Shown here: positions 1-11,710 of the stretch, piece by piece
Position numbering within the stretch: position 1 is the first letter of the stretch
Layout: each line of letters starts with the position of its first letter
Made by a program: the position numbers and the translations under genes
Assembly (NCBI RefSeq): GCF_003589595.1
Contig: NW_020654748.1
Span: 5,823,338-5,887,337 of the forward strand
Origin: Hyposmocoma kahamanoa
Lineage: Eukaryota; Arthropoda; Insecta; Lepidoptera; Cosmopterigidae
DNA: 64,000 nucleotides
Direction: 5' to 3'
Notes under the pieces: model-generated
Database searches by the model: none
The model's input: only the letters and a program-made list of their open reading frames with translations
Told to the model about the DNA's origin: nothing

Positions 1-51
1 ACATCAGGCGCACAACTTGTGCGTTCCGTCACTTGAAGTTATAAAAAAAAC
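1..51 (+). repeat. Family A repeat, 3' end only
   Basis: The window opens inside the last 50 bases of the most abundant repeat here, ending in an A-rich run after 'cgttccgtcacttg'. About 20 copies or pieces occur in the window on both strands. The full element is about 330 bp. It begins near 'gagctccttgtgaaagag', has a middle containing 'ggtgaaattacaggcaca', and ends in 'atcataaaaaa'. From memory it resembles a very common lepidopteran interspersed repeat with an A-rich 3' end. I do not assign a superfamily. Confidence 0.8.
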
Positions 52-120
52 TAATTTCTGCGTTTTGGTTTATGCTCACCAAACGGAAACGTGATATTTA
101 ACTCAAATGTTGTAATAAAG

Positions 121-439
121 TACAGTCGACGCCCTAAGATACCTGACCCCTTAGCCGACCTTTTGGTTCTGAGAGCCTTATTACACAATTAACAGAAAAA
201 TGAAAAGGAATTTCAACTTTTTGGTAGAAATTTGTATTTATGTAATGTAATTAAAGATCGAATTGGCTTAAAAGTTTCTTAAAACGTCATTCACTAATGA
301 TGCAACGAGGAAATCATATTAAAATGAACTTTACGGTTCACAGGTTAAGGGTTAAGATTGTTAAATACCTTTCTTCACACTAATCTACTTAGAACCTAAA
401 AGACGGTTAAAGGTCAGGTATCTTAGGGCAACGACTGTA
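121..439. mobile_element. MITE-like element with long terminal inverted repeats and TA flanks
   Basis: Bases 121-148 and 412-439 are inverted copies sharing 'gccctaagatacctgacc'. The similarity continues more weakly for about 50 bases per arm. Both ends read TACAGTCG on their own strand, so TA is either the target duplication or the terminal dinucleotide. That fits a non-autonomous Tc1/mariner-type MITE. No coding sequence lies inside. Confidence 0.7.
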
Positions 440-2574
440 CCGACGATAAATATCTATATTACCCCTAGGACAATAGAGATGACAAATGTCGGATATTTTA
501 AACTAGAAAAGATATTGTTTATTATGAAAGAATATTAGATAAAAGAAATTTCTTTCTTTTTTTAATTTTTTTAACGAAAATTGTTATATTTAGATAACAA
601 GCCAATTGTATTGTTTTTAAACAAATGTAGGACGTACAAGTGTAAGAGAAACTTTAGTGTGGTATTTTTCGTGAAGAGCATTGTAGTGATATGTCAGCTG
701 ATATTTTGACCTAGTGTTTAGCAAAAATTGCACATCAAAGATGTATCCAAGGGTTAGGTCTAATTAATACTTAGTACTTACAGTACATTTGATATGATAT
801 AATATTACATTTAAGGACTTACATCCCGAAACTGAATCAATGCATTGAATGTAAAGTAATATATCAGAGTAATGCAGCTCCTGAATCGTAAACGATAACA
901 TCATCGTATCGTGAGAAGAGGAAAAACGAAAACTCTCGTAGCAAAACATTGTGATCGCTTCACGGGTCATGTTTTGATAACGGCGTGACATTGTTATCTC
1001 GTTTGATGAATGGACTTTTTGTTACAAATGGACGTTGTTATTTCGCTGGTGAACTCGACCTTAATAGAGTAGTACGGAGCCTAGTATTTTTATGTGATTT
1101 TTGTATATTAATGAATACATATATATTATATTGGTGAATAAATTTATCCGAAGACTGTTTTTAGTACACATATACTCCGTAGAAATCGGTAAAACCTGAT
1201 AAACACTTATTTGGCAGAGTGACGCTAAAATACAGCGTGGTCGCTAGGTCAAGTCTTGTCGGGTCGAAAGAAATTTTTCTTTGTGTTTGATCTTTGTATT
1301 GGTAATTATAAAAAACTACTGAAGATATATCACAAAAAAACATGAATATCAAGGTGGTAAAAATCCCGCGAAATTTTATTTTAAAAAAAATGTACGATAA
1401 ACTATTTACAAGTTGAAAATAAGCAACTGAAAAGAAAAACAATTAAAATAAGAAAGAATTAGAAAAAGAAATAAAATAGGTAAATTATTTATATTCCTAA
1501 AGGCGCAGAAGCAATTTAATAAATAGAGCAGGTACAAAAATTAAGTGAAATCCAGATTTTCATTTAACTAACCAATTCAAATTTATTAGGGTGGAAATAC
1601 GGGACGTTAAGTGGTGTGATGTAAACTTGAAATTAAGTGGTCCCAGACAAATTCGGAGTTAAAATTGGCATGCTGGGAACTTTACCCCTGGAAAGGATTT
1701 CCAGAGAGGAAATGAAAATTGTTGAGGAAGTCGCAGCATCAAAGGAATGGTTCGAAACAAAGTGTCACATTGCTATCTTTGATATTGCTCTAGTCTTTTG
1801 TCGAAGGAAGTATATTGTTCCTTCATAATAAAGTACGTGTTTGTGTTAAAATTATACTTCACGCTAAGTTTTCGCCTCGCAGACACGTCTGCATATTATG
1901 TTGTTGGAAGAACAAGAACAACGATTCTACCGAGTCGTCGGTTACAATGTTTTATTTAACTTCAGCGGAAGTATGTACTCAAAAGTACTCTTGCATAATG
2001 AAATATATATTACAAGTTCTTGATTTTTCCCCGCTGCGTTCAGTAACTTTTAACTACATTGCGTCGAGTTCATTTATAGAATAAAATAAAAAGAAATATC
2101 GAAGAGTCAATGTTGGGTAGTAAAATATCTCCTCTTTCTATCGAATGGATCACCTACTCGTACACCTTAGCATTCAATTCGCCATGACAGCTGACAAATC
2201 GCACGGTTCCGACCGCTCCCAATTTCCGATGACAAGACCTACATTAACCTTAAGGACCCTCTGTCACCAACTTCCCAACACAGGGGAAGAATAAATCCCC
2301 TCCAAGAATAAATTAAGGTCTTTGTGCTGTAGAATTGTGGAGAGTTTTCAATGGAGACCCGACCGCCGACAGGTACGACCGCCTTTCAGATAAACATGGT
2401 GATTTGCCGACACCATTTTTATTATTATTGAACTTTCGGCCTAGTTTGTCGTTTGACAAACAAAGAAAAAATCTTAGTAGAAAATTTTATTACAATTATA
2501 CTTTTATTTTTCATAGCACTATTTTCAGTTTCCAACCTAATTAACATGGCCAATTTCAAATCGCTTATTTATTT
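440..2574. other. No recognisable gene or repeat
   Basis: This is AT-rich sequence with only short chance ORFs (63-93 codons) on both strands. None has a recognisable domain, and I see no long repeat. Confidence 0.5.
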
Positions 2575-2871
2575 GGTAGCGTTAGAGCTCCTTGTGAAAC
2601 AGCTCGTTCAGGAAAATACTGCCACCTGACCTATTTCTGACGAAAAGCAGTTATAAGAGCATTACTGCGTTTCGGTTTTGAGCGATAGATAAGGGTGAAA
2701 TTACAGGCACGTGGGACTGTTCACGTTATGTCTCAGGACGATGGGCGCAGTGTCCCTTACATTTTTGCGATTTAAAGTTCTTATCAGCACTACACCTATT
2801 ACGGACAGGCGTGTCTCTAACTACCAGGCGTACAACTTGTTCGTTCCGTAATTAGTATCATAAAAAAAAAC
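2575..2871 (+). repeat. Family A repeat, near full length
   Basis: The copy starts at 'tagagctccttgtgaaac' and ends in a nine-A run. It is diverged but collinear with the other copies, and is one of the more complete ones. Confidence 0.85.
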
Positions 2872-4017
2872 TTTGGTTACTGATGCGTTAAACTTGATTA
2901 AATGAATTTACATAAAGCAAGACATACGCCAAACACAAACCTTCATAGAAGAATATTTTATATAATCCCTGTTTGAAACTACTTCTCTGAAACGTCAAGT
3001 CAAACGTTAAAGGTAAACACCTGAGTTATTTCGTCAAAAAGGGTTATTTTTGTGAGATCACGGCAGCAAGCCCGTATATCGATTAACTCAGGCGCACATT
3101 TTTATTCAAGGATGTTTTCCCCTCTCTTTATAATGTCATTGTATATGGATATATAACATTTTCGGCGTTGAGATTTTATGCCAATTTTTATGGTATTGTC
3201 TTCGTAAATGTTGTCCGAGTTTTATTGACCACTAAAAAAGATCTAAAGCTATACGTATACTATGTTTAGTTAGAAATTTACGTGGCCATAAAAAAGATAC
3301 TTTTGGGCTGTTAAGCAGAAAACTTTTTCGTCAATAACAGGTAAAGTTATGCAGATTATGTTTTAATTAATTATGAGTGAATTAAATCGCCTGTAGAAAT
3401 AAACGGAGAGCTGATTAAATCATTCAAATGGGTACCGTTTGATATTTTAAAGTTATAATAACATTGCCGCCGAGGCGCAAGCTTTGTAAACCAATTTAAT
3501 TAGCCTGAAAAACAAACAGCACTAGACAATTCTAGTAATCCCAGATCCTTCATATAACTTCGTTATTGAAATTCCGAAATTATATTTTGTAATGTTTGGC
3601 CAAATAACTATTTCTACAAAAAAAGTCATAAAGCATCAAAACTAGTCGACGAGAATGAACACAAATTATTTTTACTATCCGACACTAAACTGTCACACTA
3701 AAATAGTATTAAATATTACAAGGACATCGCGGACATTACAACGTGACAGACATGACAAAAATTACAGACGTAATAAACATGACAGACATGAGTATTAGAC
3801 AGGACAACTTCCTATCCTTAATCCAGGGTGAAGGTGAAAGTGAAAAAATACCTCACGTTTACGCTAGTGTGATAGAGCGGTGTTAAATTGAGTCAGACGA
3901 AAAAACAAAGATCCTTGTTCACATTAATAGCAATTGCCGAATTATTACGAGAATTTGGCTGTTTTAGGTCATTAAAATATTTTTTTTGTAAAAATTAATT
4001 TCGATTTAGATTTAAAA
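2872..4017. other. No recognisable gene
   Basis: AT-rich sequence. The short words 'gacagacatga' and 'gacatta' recur between 3720 and 3815, a weak local duplication. Nothing else stands out. Confidence 0.5.
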
Positions 4018-4216
4018 TAGCAGTAGGAGCTTCTTGTGAAAGAGTTCGTCCAGGGAAGTATGCCCAACCTATCAGCTGCCAAGCAGTGAGTATTACTGCG
4101 TTTCAACGTTTGTCTCAGGGTAACTGTAACTTTGTGATTTCAAGGTGACAGGCGTGTCACTTACCACCAGGCGCACGACTTGTTCGTTCTATTACTTGGT
4201 ATCATATAAAAAGACG
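4018..4216 (+). repeat. Family A repeat, internally deleted
   Basis: Both ends are present (start 'cagtaggagcttcttgtg', end 'cttggtatcatataaaa'), but about 130 bp of the middle is missing. Confidence 0.85.
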
Positions 4217-6089
4217 TTTGCAAAAATGACGAACAAATATTTTCGTGAACAAATGTTTTCCATAGAACACAATCAGCACATTAACAGGCTGCCACGTGTC
4301 AAAGGGTCCAACTGCGGACTTGCAGACATACATACACACGTGTACATACTTCTTAGAATTTATAATCGCCTTACTTAATTCCTGGTGCGATTTATACACT
4401 CTGAGCACTCAGCTATGCGTAGATAAAATACGCCCGTGAGATATTAAAGTTATTAATGCTTTTCCCCGCGAATAGTCGCAAATTTCCTACCACAGGTACT
4501 CAGAGACGCTCTTGATGAATGACTCGACAGCACCAGATTATTACCAACAACCAAACATAGTAATCTGTACCTTAACTCCTTGCGAATAACATACATATTT
4601 GATCATCCCAAATGTGCCCACTGAGTACGTTATTCTATTATCAACTTTTATTAAAACGGAATCCAAAACGATGATAGTAGCGTCGGTTGGAATTTCCCAT
4701 GTGTCTAATCAGACTGAAGCTTGCCATTATATTTACTTATTAATTAAATTGCTAACAGTTTTGCGTTTGTTTTTTAAAAGAACATTCGTATAAACAACAG
4801 AATAAAGATAAAGTTTATTTGCTCTATTAGTATAGATAAAGAAACGATTCCGTTGGAATCATTCTGAGTGGGATGCAGCCGTAATCGGCGTCTGTTATTT
4901 AGCTCAAGAAAACGCGCCTCATTCCTACAATGTAATGGAACAAAATACAAATCAAAACACCCAGAACCTTCCGAATATTAGGTGAAAAGGTCTTACTTAA
5001 TTCAGTTAAGGTTTATGTCTAGTTACCACAAGTTTCGTTGGAGTGCAGGTTGTTCACGAAGAGTAGTATTGGCAACCGGCAAAAACCCGTAACACCAGGC
5101 ATGGCATTCGATTCGAAAATTTTACGCTTCCCTTGCTACCAATGCGAGCACACACACCCGCTTCGCTCCTCTAAGAAATCCAAACTCCATTGCGTGACTA
5201 CATCATGTCTTTGTCAACCAACTCGACTTGGCTTAATCCCAAACTACCTAAAGGTAACGTATCTCTTTATTTACGTAATATTTGCTTTGACAGTAACAAA
5301 TGTTCCATACCCACACCCGACCTCGCCACGAATTCATATGAAAAGCAAATAGCAAAATATATTTCATATTTTTCGAGGCAAAAATGTTCATAACCAATAA
5401 AAAATAGAGGATTATTCATTTCGCGAGTTCTATTAAATCTTTTCAAGTCCGCCGTTATCGCTGTATTAGGTTTATTTTCGTGATTAGGTACTTTTTCTCT
5501 GGAAGACAAATTGTAACAACGCCTCGCTGTGGCAGTTTTCCCCTTAATTGGTGTCTAGATGACAAATTAAGGGCGGAATAGCGGTGACGTAATTGACAGC
5601 CCAATCTGAGCGGTGGTTTTAGTGATGGATCTCAGACGCTTGTGCTCCTTGCCGCCTCTGCCACCACCTCTGCCGCCGCCTAGGCCGCTGAATTTACCCC
5701 TAAATGTGACTAATTTCTTAGTAAAATGTTAATTACTCGCTAGATCTGATGTTGTGTGGATTGTAGTATAAATATTCAATTCAGTTTTTACGCTTGGACA
5801 GATAAATTAATGAAGTAACCGAGCCTGATTTTTGCTTGTGGCGTCATATTACAGTCATATTTAGATACATAAAACGGGTATTATAATCATGTTATGATAA
5901 TAAAAAACGATAACATCAAAAATATTGTCAGTCGTAGACTTATAGCACTTCCGTCAACTTATTGCTTCAACTTTTTGAAATCTTTTAACAACGGTCAAGT
6001 TTATCTTTCAAAGTCGTTATTTCGGAGCCTTGTTAAATGTTTTTTCGGAAATTTATGGATTCTGAAAAACTGTATGACCTATGTAATTC
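4217..6089. other. No recognisable gene; short GC-rich patch at 5640-5695
   Basis: ORFs of up to 104 codons (5038-5352) overlap one another in two frames and match no family I know. The patch at 5640-5695 is a short run of GCC/CCG-type triplets. No dispersed repeat was recognised. Confidence 0.45.
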
Positions 6090-6235
6090 ATAATGTCGCC
6101 ATCTCTGAGGTCCTAAGTTCCATTCCCGGCCGAATCAATGTAGAAAACTAAATTTTTCTTTTTCTATTTCCATAACACAAGTGCTTTAGTTACCAACTTT
6201 GGGATTAGAGCAACGTATGAATGCATTTATTATTC
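6090..6235 (+). repeat. SINE-2, tRNA-derived, 5'-truncated
   Basis: The segment starts in a B-box-like stretch ('ttccattcccggccgaa') and continues with 'tcaatgtagaaaact'. It then has a tail containing 'ataacacaagtgctttag'. The same tail, inverted, is the insert at 62571-62699, which shows that this is a dispersed element. Confidence 0.65.
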
Positions 6236-6486
6236 ACGACGAATTTACCCAATTGTATAGATTATATCTACATGGCACTAAATAGATAATAGTAAACTAA
6301 TAACTAAAACAGAAAAAAAAAACAAATATTCTACTTAAAAATATAAGCTACACATAAATAATACAATATACTCGTATTTAAAAAATCATTGGTATACGTA
6401 CCTATTGAATACAGCGGTTTTCTTGTAAAATTTCGTGGTAAGTTTGTGTTTTTTTTATAGTGAAAATTTTTAGGAATCGTGTTTTC

Positions 6487-6532
6487 ACACCGTATATTAC
6501 CGTATATTACCGTATATTACACCGTATATTAC
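6487..6532 (+). repeat. Short tandem repeat, 10-bp unit
   Basis: The unit 'cgtatattac' occurs three times in a row at 6491-6520, followed by a fourth copy offset by two bases. Slippage or tandem duplication is the likely origin. Confidence 0.9.
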
Positions 6533-6616
6533 ATTACATTAATAGATTATCGTAAGTATCCCCAATTTTACTGTATATTTTTTCCAAAGTAATCGATTCA
6601 ACCCTTTCACTTTAAA

Positions 6617-6837
6617 CTGCCTCCGTGGCCGAACGGTTACCATGCCGGACTGCCACGCAGAGGTCCCAGGTTCGATTCCCGGGCCGGGAGAAATAGTTGT
6701 ATGGCCTACAATTATTTCTCTCGTGAGTTTGGGTGTAATTTGTGGTTGTCTATGTGTGTGTCCATCGCGACACAGGGTTTCCCTGGTGCGGGGCTATGTT
6801 GAGTGTGTGCGTTATTTATTATTTATATTATTTATTT
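6617..6837 (+). repeat. SINE-1, tRNA-derived, near full length
   Basis: The 5' part is tRNA-like, with an A-box-like 'gtggccgaacggtta' and a B-box-like 'ggttcgattcccgggcc'. A non-tRNA body follows ('ttctctcgtgagtttggg'), then a tail of TTATTT-type repeats. Three other copies are at 30325, 57492 and 51442 (inverted). It is not a functional tRNA gene: the acceptor stem does not close and a long tail follows. Confidence 0.85.
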
Positions 6838-7559
6838 CACTGTTATGCGAAATCAACCAAAGCCATTTGAGGTTGTATAGACTCTTCAATCAATGCTTAC
6901 AAAAGCATTGACATTACAACAGCAAATCGGCTATATATGCTCGTAGAGTTATATATTAAGGCACAACGTGAACGTCCGTAAATACGTACACACAATAAAG
7001 TCCGTTGCGTCCGGTATCACCACGCCGCTGTTACATCTCGCATCACCACGCTCCTTCGTCAAAATAAGGAAATAATTTTGTTTGCTAAAAGCCTTCCTGC
7101 TCAGTTTTGATGATAAAGTTCCTTACCATATAAAACGTATGTACACTTGTCCCCTTTGCGGACCCGTGAAAACTGGTCCGAGTGAATTATTGGGGTAGGT
7201 ATAGTGGGCTAAAGTGCGCTGTAAGTCTCTATTATCTACGCCGTTAGAGTCGCGTGAATGAAGCTGGCGGTACGTGGCCGGAATCGGAAGTCAGGTTGAT
7301 TCGCACCGTTCGTGCCATCAATACTTGTATTGCGAACAGGTTATTTTTATACTGAGGTTATTTTTAACTAATACTTTTTAAGAGTAATGAGTGGTACGAT
7401 GTTCAAGATTGTATTCCACAGTGGTATCTATACAGGGCAACATTTTGTTGCAATAAGGGGTACCCATGCCACAAAATTGTTCGTATTCGTTCGTAGAAGA
7501 CACTCACTGAAGGCACTCTGTCCAAAAGTTATATGAAATAATTATACCTTTTTTATAAA
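6838..7559. other. No recognisable gene
   Basis: Unique-looking sequence. 'catcaccacg' occurs twice at 7016-7053. No coding or mobile signature was seen. Confidence 0.5.
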
Positions 7560-8059
7560 ATAATAATCTCAGTACATAGTACAAAAAAACCGACTTCAAA
7601 AGTACGTGGAATTACGTCTATTTGCCAAGTTTTATTGAAATATCCCCTAGTTCGGCACTTTACAGGACTTGACACAGGAGATAATAAAAATCGGTTCAGT
7701 ATATTGAGAGAAAAACGCTTTGAATTGGGGAATAGCAAAATCAACCATTAAAATAATTGCTCCTTATAATAAAATTTAGGGGCTATTTATAAAAATGAAT
7801 CTTCATGCGTGAACAGCCACCCTTAGAGATGGATGATTTTCTTCAAAATGAAATGGGACCACTATGGAGATACTCTCTTTCCAACAAAAAAAGAATCATG
7901 AAAATCGGTTCACCCAAAGAAAAGACCACAAAAGTTCGTGGGATTGCATCTATTTGCCAAGTTTAATTGAAATCGGTTACCGGAAAGTGCGCGAAACTGG
8001 ATTCATCTCGTAATCGGCCACACTTAATGGTGGAATAATTCTTCAAATTTAAATAGGAC
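7560..8059 (-). repeat. Rep-C repeat, at least two overlapping units
   Basis: Read on the minus strand, this repeat carries 'aaatcggttcac' and 'ttccaacaaaaaa' type words and 'accgacttcaaaa'. It is shared with 41977-42240 and 58730-58930 on the plus strand. The words around 7905-7945 duplicate those around 7600-7645, so two units are joined. From memory it resembles the 3' tails of lepidopteran LINE-type elements. The copy ending at 8059 resumes at 8543 after an insert. Confidence 0.6.
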
Positions 8060-8542
8060 TGTAAGTAGGAGTAGGTTGGTAACCCCTATCTGTTGATTCG
8101 GGACACGAACCCGAAATACATGCACTTGAAACTATAGTGAGAAAGCGAAATGGAAGGTAGAAAGATACACGGAAGCTAATGAATGATATTAATGAAACGA
8201 ATGAAAAGGACCTTAAAGAAATAAATAGTTACAAAAAAGCGTAAACATAATGCGGAACAAAAATTAGCAAGTGCGCGCCTCAGTCTCTAAAGCAAGAAGC
8301 AAGCAGTGTGCGGCGAGGGGTCCACCCCGCTGCTGAGAATACTAGCTGAGAATCTCGAAACGGTGAGGTACGTGACGCGGGGCGGCAGTCTCGCTGCGGT
8401 AGCGATGGTGTGACGCGAGCCGGGTGTTGCGCGGGCACCGACGTCACTGATCGTACGATCTCGAAGTGTGGCCTCATTTACATGAGCAGTAACGTTTCGC
8501 TCCATCTCGTAAGGTGGCGTTTAGAATTATAGTGTTCGCCAC
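8060..8542. mobile_element. GC-rich insert of about 480 bp inside Rep-C
   Basis: The flanking Rep-C copy is interrupted here. The left flank ends '..aggac' (8055-8059) and the right flank resumes 'aggac..' (8543-8547), so a 5-bp duplication is likely. Bases 8275-8520 are markedly GC/CpG-rich against the AT-rich background. Two overlapping minus-strand ORFs of 65 and 72 codons there match nothing I know. Read on the minus strand, the GC-rich part comes first and an AT-rich part follows, as in the insert at 40388-40799. A non-autonomous retroelement or LINE 5' piece is possible. Its identity is unknown. Confidence 0.5.
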
Positions 8543-8705
8543 AGGACCAATACTGAGGTAACCTCTTTCCAACAAAAAATAATCAACAAAATCGGTTCAC
8601 AAATTAGTTACTGAAGTTATTGTTAGCACACACAGTTATCGCGTATCATATACACAAAAAAACAGTCGAATTGAGAATCTCCTACTTTATTGAAGTCGGT
8701 TAAAA
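8543..8705 (-). repeat. Rep-C repeat, distal part of the interrupted copy
   Basis: This continues the minus-strand Rep-C copy broken at 8059. It shares 'accaatactg', 'tttccaacaaaaa' and 'aaatcggttcacaaat' with the plus-strand copy at 41977-42240. Confidence 0.65.
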
Positions 8706-8745
8706 AGAAACCTGGGGAGAAATCATCGGGGCTAGACGTAGGCTG

Positions 8746-8965
8746 GGGTTCCACCCTTATGTTGTGCTAAAGTGTCGCACGGAGCGTTACACTTCCACTT
8801 TTACATGGCGAACAACGACGGAGTGGAATTTCTTGCCTGCAGATTTATTCCCTGAACAAACTTAGGCTTTTTCAAGGCGAGAATAAATAGACATTATTCA
8901 GGTATATACGCTCCATCGTCAAACTCATCGTCATTTTCCATCAGGTGAGATGGAGGTCAAATGCA
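8746..8965 (+). pseudogene. Non-LTR retrotransposon ORF2, extreme C-terminus
   Basis: The plus-strand frame starting near 8749 reads FHPYVV...RYTSTF...EWNFLPADLFPEQ. It then frameshifts and ends shortly after the 3' segment 'ttccatcaggtgagatgg'. The same C-terminal region (HPY...STF...EWNSLPA) lies on the minus strand at 33705-33962, and the same 3' end is inverted at 50010-50040. Together these define one LINE family with at least three copies. In such proteins this region follows the reverse transcriptase domain. The copy lacks the endonuclease and polymerase, so it is a 5'-truncated dead insertion, which is usual for target-primed elements. The clade (Jockey/CR1-like) is not certain. Confidence 0.65.
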
Positions 8966-10454
8966 TACTTGTTTCACCATTATAAATTAGTTGAAGTCTC
9001 GAAGACGTATTTTATTTCTTAACCCACAAATATAACCGGGTCGTGACAGAAATCAAACTAGAAATGTTAGGCTAACAAATAGCATGTGCAACCGTAGAGC
9101 AATCACAATTTCGTATCCCATTACCTAAATCCTCCTAAACGCAATATCTATGTTAAGAATAGAAGGAACAAAAGAGCTTCGTAAGAACTAGAAACAGACA
9201 CGAGTTTTTGTATTAATACGTACTTACGTATTGTTTTACCGGCTAAGACATTATTATATAAAATATTAACAAGCGTAGTCGAGGTACTTCGGCCTATTCT
9301 CGATCCTCAATAGTCGTCGTAAAATTTTATGAGGAATGTTCCATAAGCTCAGTTAATAGGATCACGAAAAGAAAAAGATAGGTGAATGAGAGTACCCACT
9401 TCTTGAAATAAAGTTTTCATTTTAGACGTAATCAATGTCCTGGATTTTATAACATCTAGTACGTATTTCAATTTTGGTGTACTATTCCCATCGAGTATAT
9501 AACCAGAAATGGAGACGAAATAAGGGTCATCCATCCCTGGNNNNNNNNNNAGGAATTAGTGGACGTGATCTCGTCAGCTCACTTTTTGATTAAATTCAGA
9601 GGCCTAATTAGATTCGGACAACTTTAAACAGGATTATTTAACCGCGGGAGCAGCATAAAACGTACGGGCTAACTACAACATTACTCGCTAAGTTCGTACT
9701 TAGATGAAGTACTTGAGAATTAGCCAACCCATTGGTTGCACATGCTTACTAAGTACGAATTCGGTATTTAGTAAATTTAAACGAAATTAACTCTTACGAG
9801 AGTTTAACCCGGTTTTGGGTCGTTTACCTCTTATAAATGAGACTGGGCAAGTCATAATCATTTTATGAATGGCTTTTCAAAATTACAGATAATTTGGCAC
9901 GTATACAGGATGTAACAAGAAGTACTAATTTTTATTTCAAAAACGGTTTTTTAGTTTCTATACATTTTTTTTTTAATGCGAACCATATTTATGACTATAA
10001 TTTCTTCTGGGGAAATCCAGAGTTTATAGATACCTCACAGAGATCTAGGACATCCAGATGAGAAACACTAAAATAGACTAGAGTAAATTTAATGTAAAAC
10101 ACATTTATCGAGAACTGCAGTCAAAAGTATTGTGTCATGAAAAATAATGACATAGAAGAATAAAAAAATATTTAAAAATTACAACACGAACGCATATACT
10201 AAAAAGTTTGCTCTATTAAAAACATTTAACCTCTTTCAACTTTTCTAAGTTACTTATGTACATTTATTAATCATTCTTCACTGACAATAGCGAGGATGGC
10301 CACAATTTTAAGAATATTTTATTAAAACCACCCGGATACTGATAGAATTGTTTCAGTGGGACGGAAGCCAAAACCTTCAAAATAAAAAAATAACATTTAT
10401 TTATGCTTAATAGCAATAATTATCGCAAGTGGTGAAGGTAATCATCCTTCTTCT
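8966..10454. other. No recognisable gene; contains the assembly gap
   Basis: AT-rich, with no dispersed repeat recognised. Short inverted words based on 'aagt(t)cgtacttag' lie at 9690-9765. Confidence 0.5.
9541..9550. other. Assembly gap (10 N)
   Basis: There are ten consecutive N bases. The true gap length is unknown. Confidence 1.
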
Positions 10455-10660
10455 TCATCTTATCATATCAATGGCATACACTAAAATGGTTGCCGTTGTG
10501 TTGAAAGGATTTACCAATCGGTGTAATGTACTCGCCGATTGTATCCCAGGGTACGCCAGACGTACAAGAAAGGAATGGTACGTTGTGCGGAGGTTCCTTT
10601 CGTGCACCCTCATCCTGATGAAACAGTGGCAAACTCGCATAATAAATTTTTGTTGACATA
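10455..10660 (-). repeat. Rep-E repeat
   Basis: The reverse complement matches 25633-25760 across 'acaatcggcgagtac' and 'attggtaaatcctttca', so this is a dispersed repeat. Both copies can be read as short peptides containing IGEY..IGKSF.H, but there are ORFs in several frames and stops interrupt. No domain was recognised. It is probably part of a non-autonomous element. Confidence 0.65.
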
Positions 10661-11710
10661 ATTTTTACGCGTCTGTTTATGAAAAATATGTGAAAATGTA
10701 GAGTTGAAATTCGTGAACAAATTTTGTTTTGGGTTTACTATTCCGAGAAGTCTGGAATTAAAGATATTCCAGTTTGAAGTTTTGGAGGTTATGTGTTACG
10801 TAATTGAATGAAATATAGTCGGTGTATTATTATATCTAATCAAATATATCAAAATAAACTACAGAAGCTTTAAACAGAGCTATTAGAAGCTGAATGGTGC
10901 CGTGGGTTTGTAATGTGACGAAAGTTTAGAGGAAATTATTTTATAAAAGTGGTATGATCAAAAGGCATGACATTAAGCCATAGCAAAAAAAACTGAGTTA
11001 ATTAATACATACCACATATTATTGCGCTGGTAACTCGGACACAAATTAATGTTTTGTGAAACGTGCCGTCTATCCCTGATTTCGGGAACTTTTTTATCAG
11101 TTTTATCATTTTCTCGCGTGGCATTTTGGAGAAGGAATTATCTACTTTATTTTCTTGTAATGAAGTAGTAAATCTCTTATTACAAATCAGTCGAATCAGT
11201 ACATTTGATATTACGAATTAACATGAACTTTAAACTATGATTTTGTCATTGTTCTATAAAACTTCATTATATAACTGCTCAGACTAACAATATTATAACT
11301 TTACAATTTAATTTAAACACGTTTACATATTTGTTTACAGTCATATCCATTTGTTTGTCTGTAATATAACACACAGTAAACGTTTCTGATACGATATTAT
11401 ATGTGCATGCAGTATTTGCCTCTTATTTAGTTTACACTCGATAATTTCTGCATTTATGTCCTTGTTTGATAGTGTATTTCTGTTGACGAATCTAACAAAT
11501 AAATAAATAAATAAATATTCAACGTAGGAACTCGTGCTCAGTAGTAGGACGACTATGAATTAACGATAATGGACTGAAGGTATGCACTGAAGGGTATATA
11601 AAAATTTCATTCCAAAATCTAAAGGCATGCATATTGTCAACTGACGTAAGTCGAAGTCAAACTTCTACTTATAAATCTCAGCCTCAGTGTGGACCGTGAT
11701 TATCATAAGA
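10661..11710. other. No recognisable gene; AAAT tail at 11497-11517
   Basis: AT-rich. An 'aaataaataaataaat' run preceded by 'gttgacgaatctaac' looks like the 3' tail of a plus-strand LINE or SINE whose body I cannot place. Confidence 0.45.

Noticed and set aside
6487..6532. CRISPR-like array
   Set aside because: The units are contiguous 10-mers with no spacers, in a eukaryotic sequence. It is a simple tandem repeat.
6617..6690. Possible tRNA gene
   Set aside because: It has good A- and B-box-like words, but the acceptor stem does not pair. A conserved non-tRNA body and TTATTT tail follow, and other copies exist, so it is a SINE.
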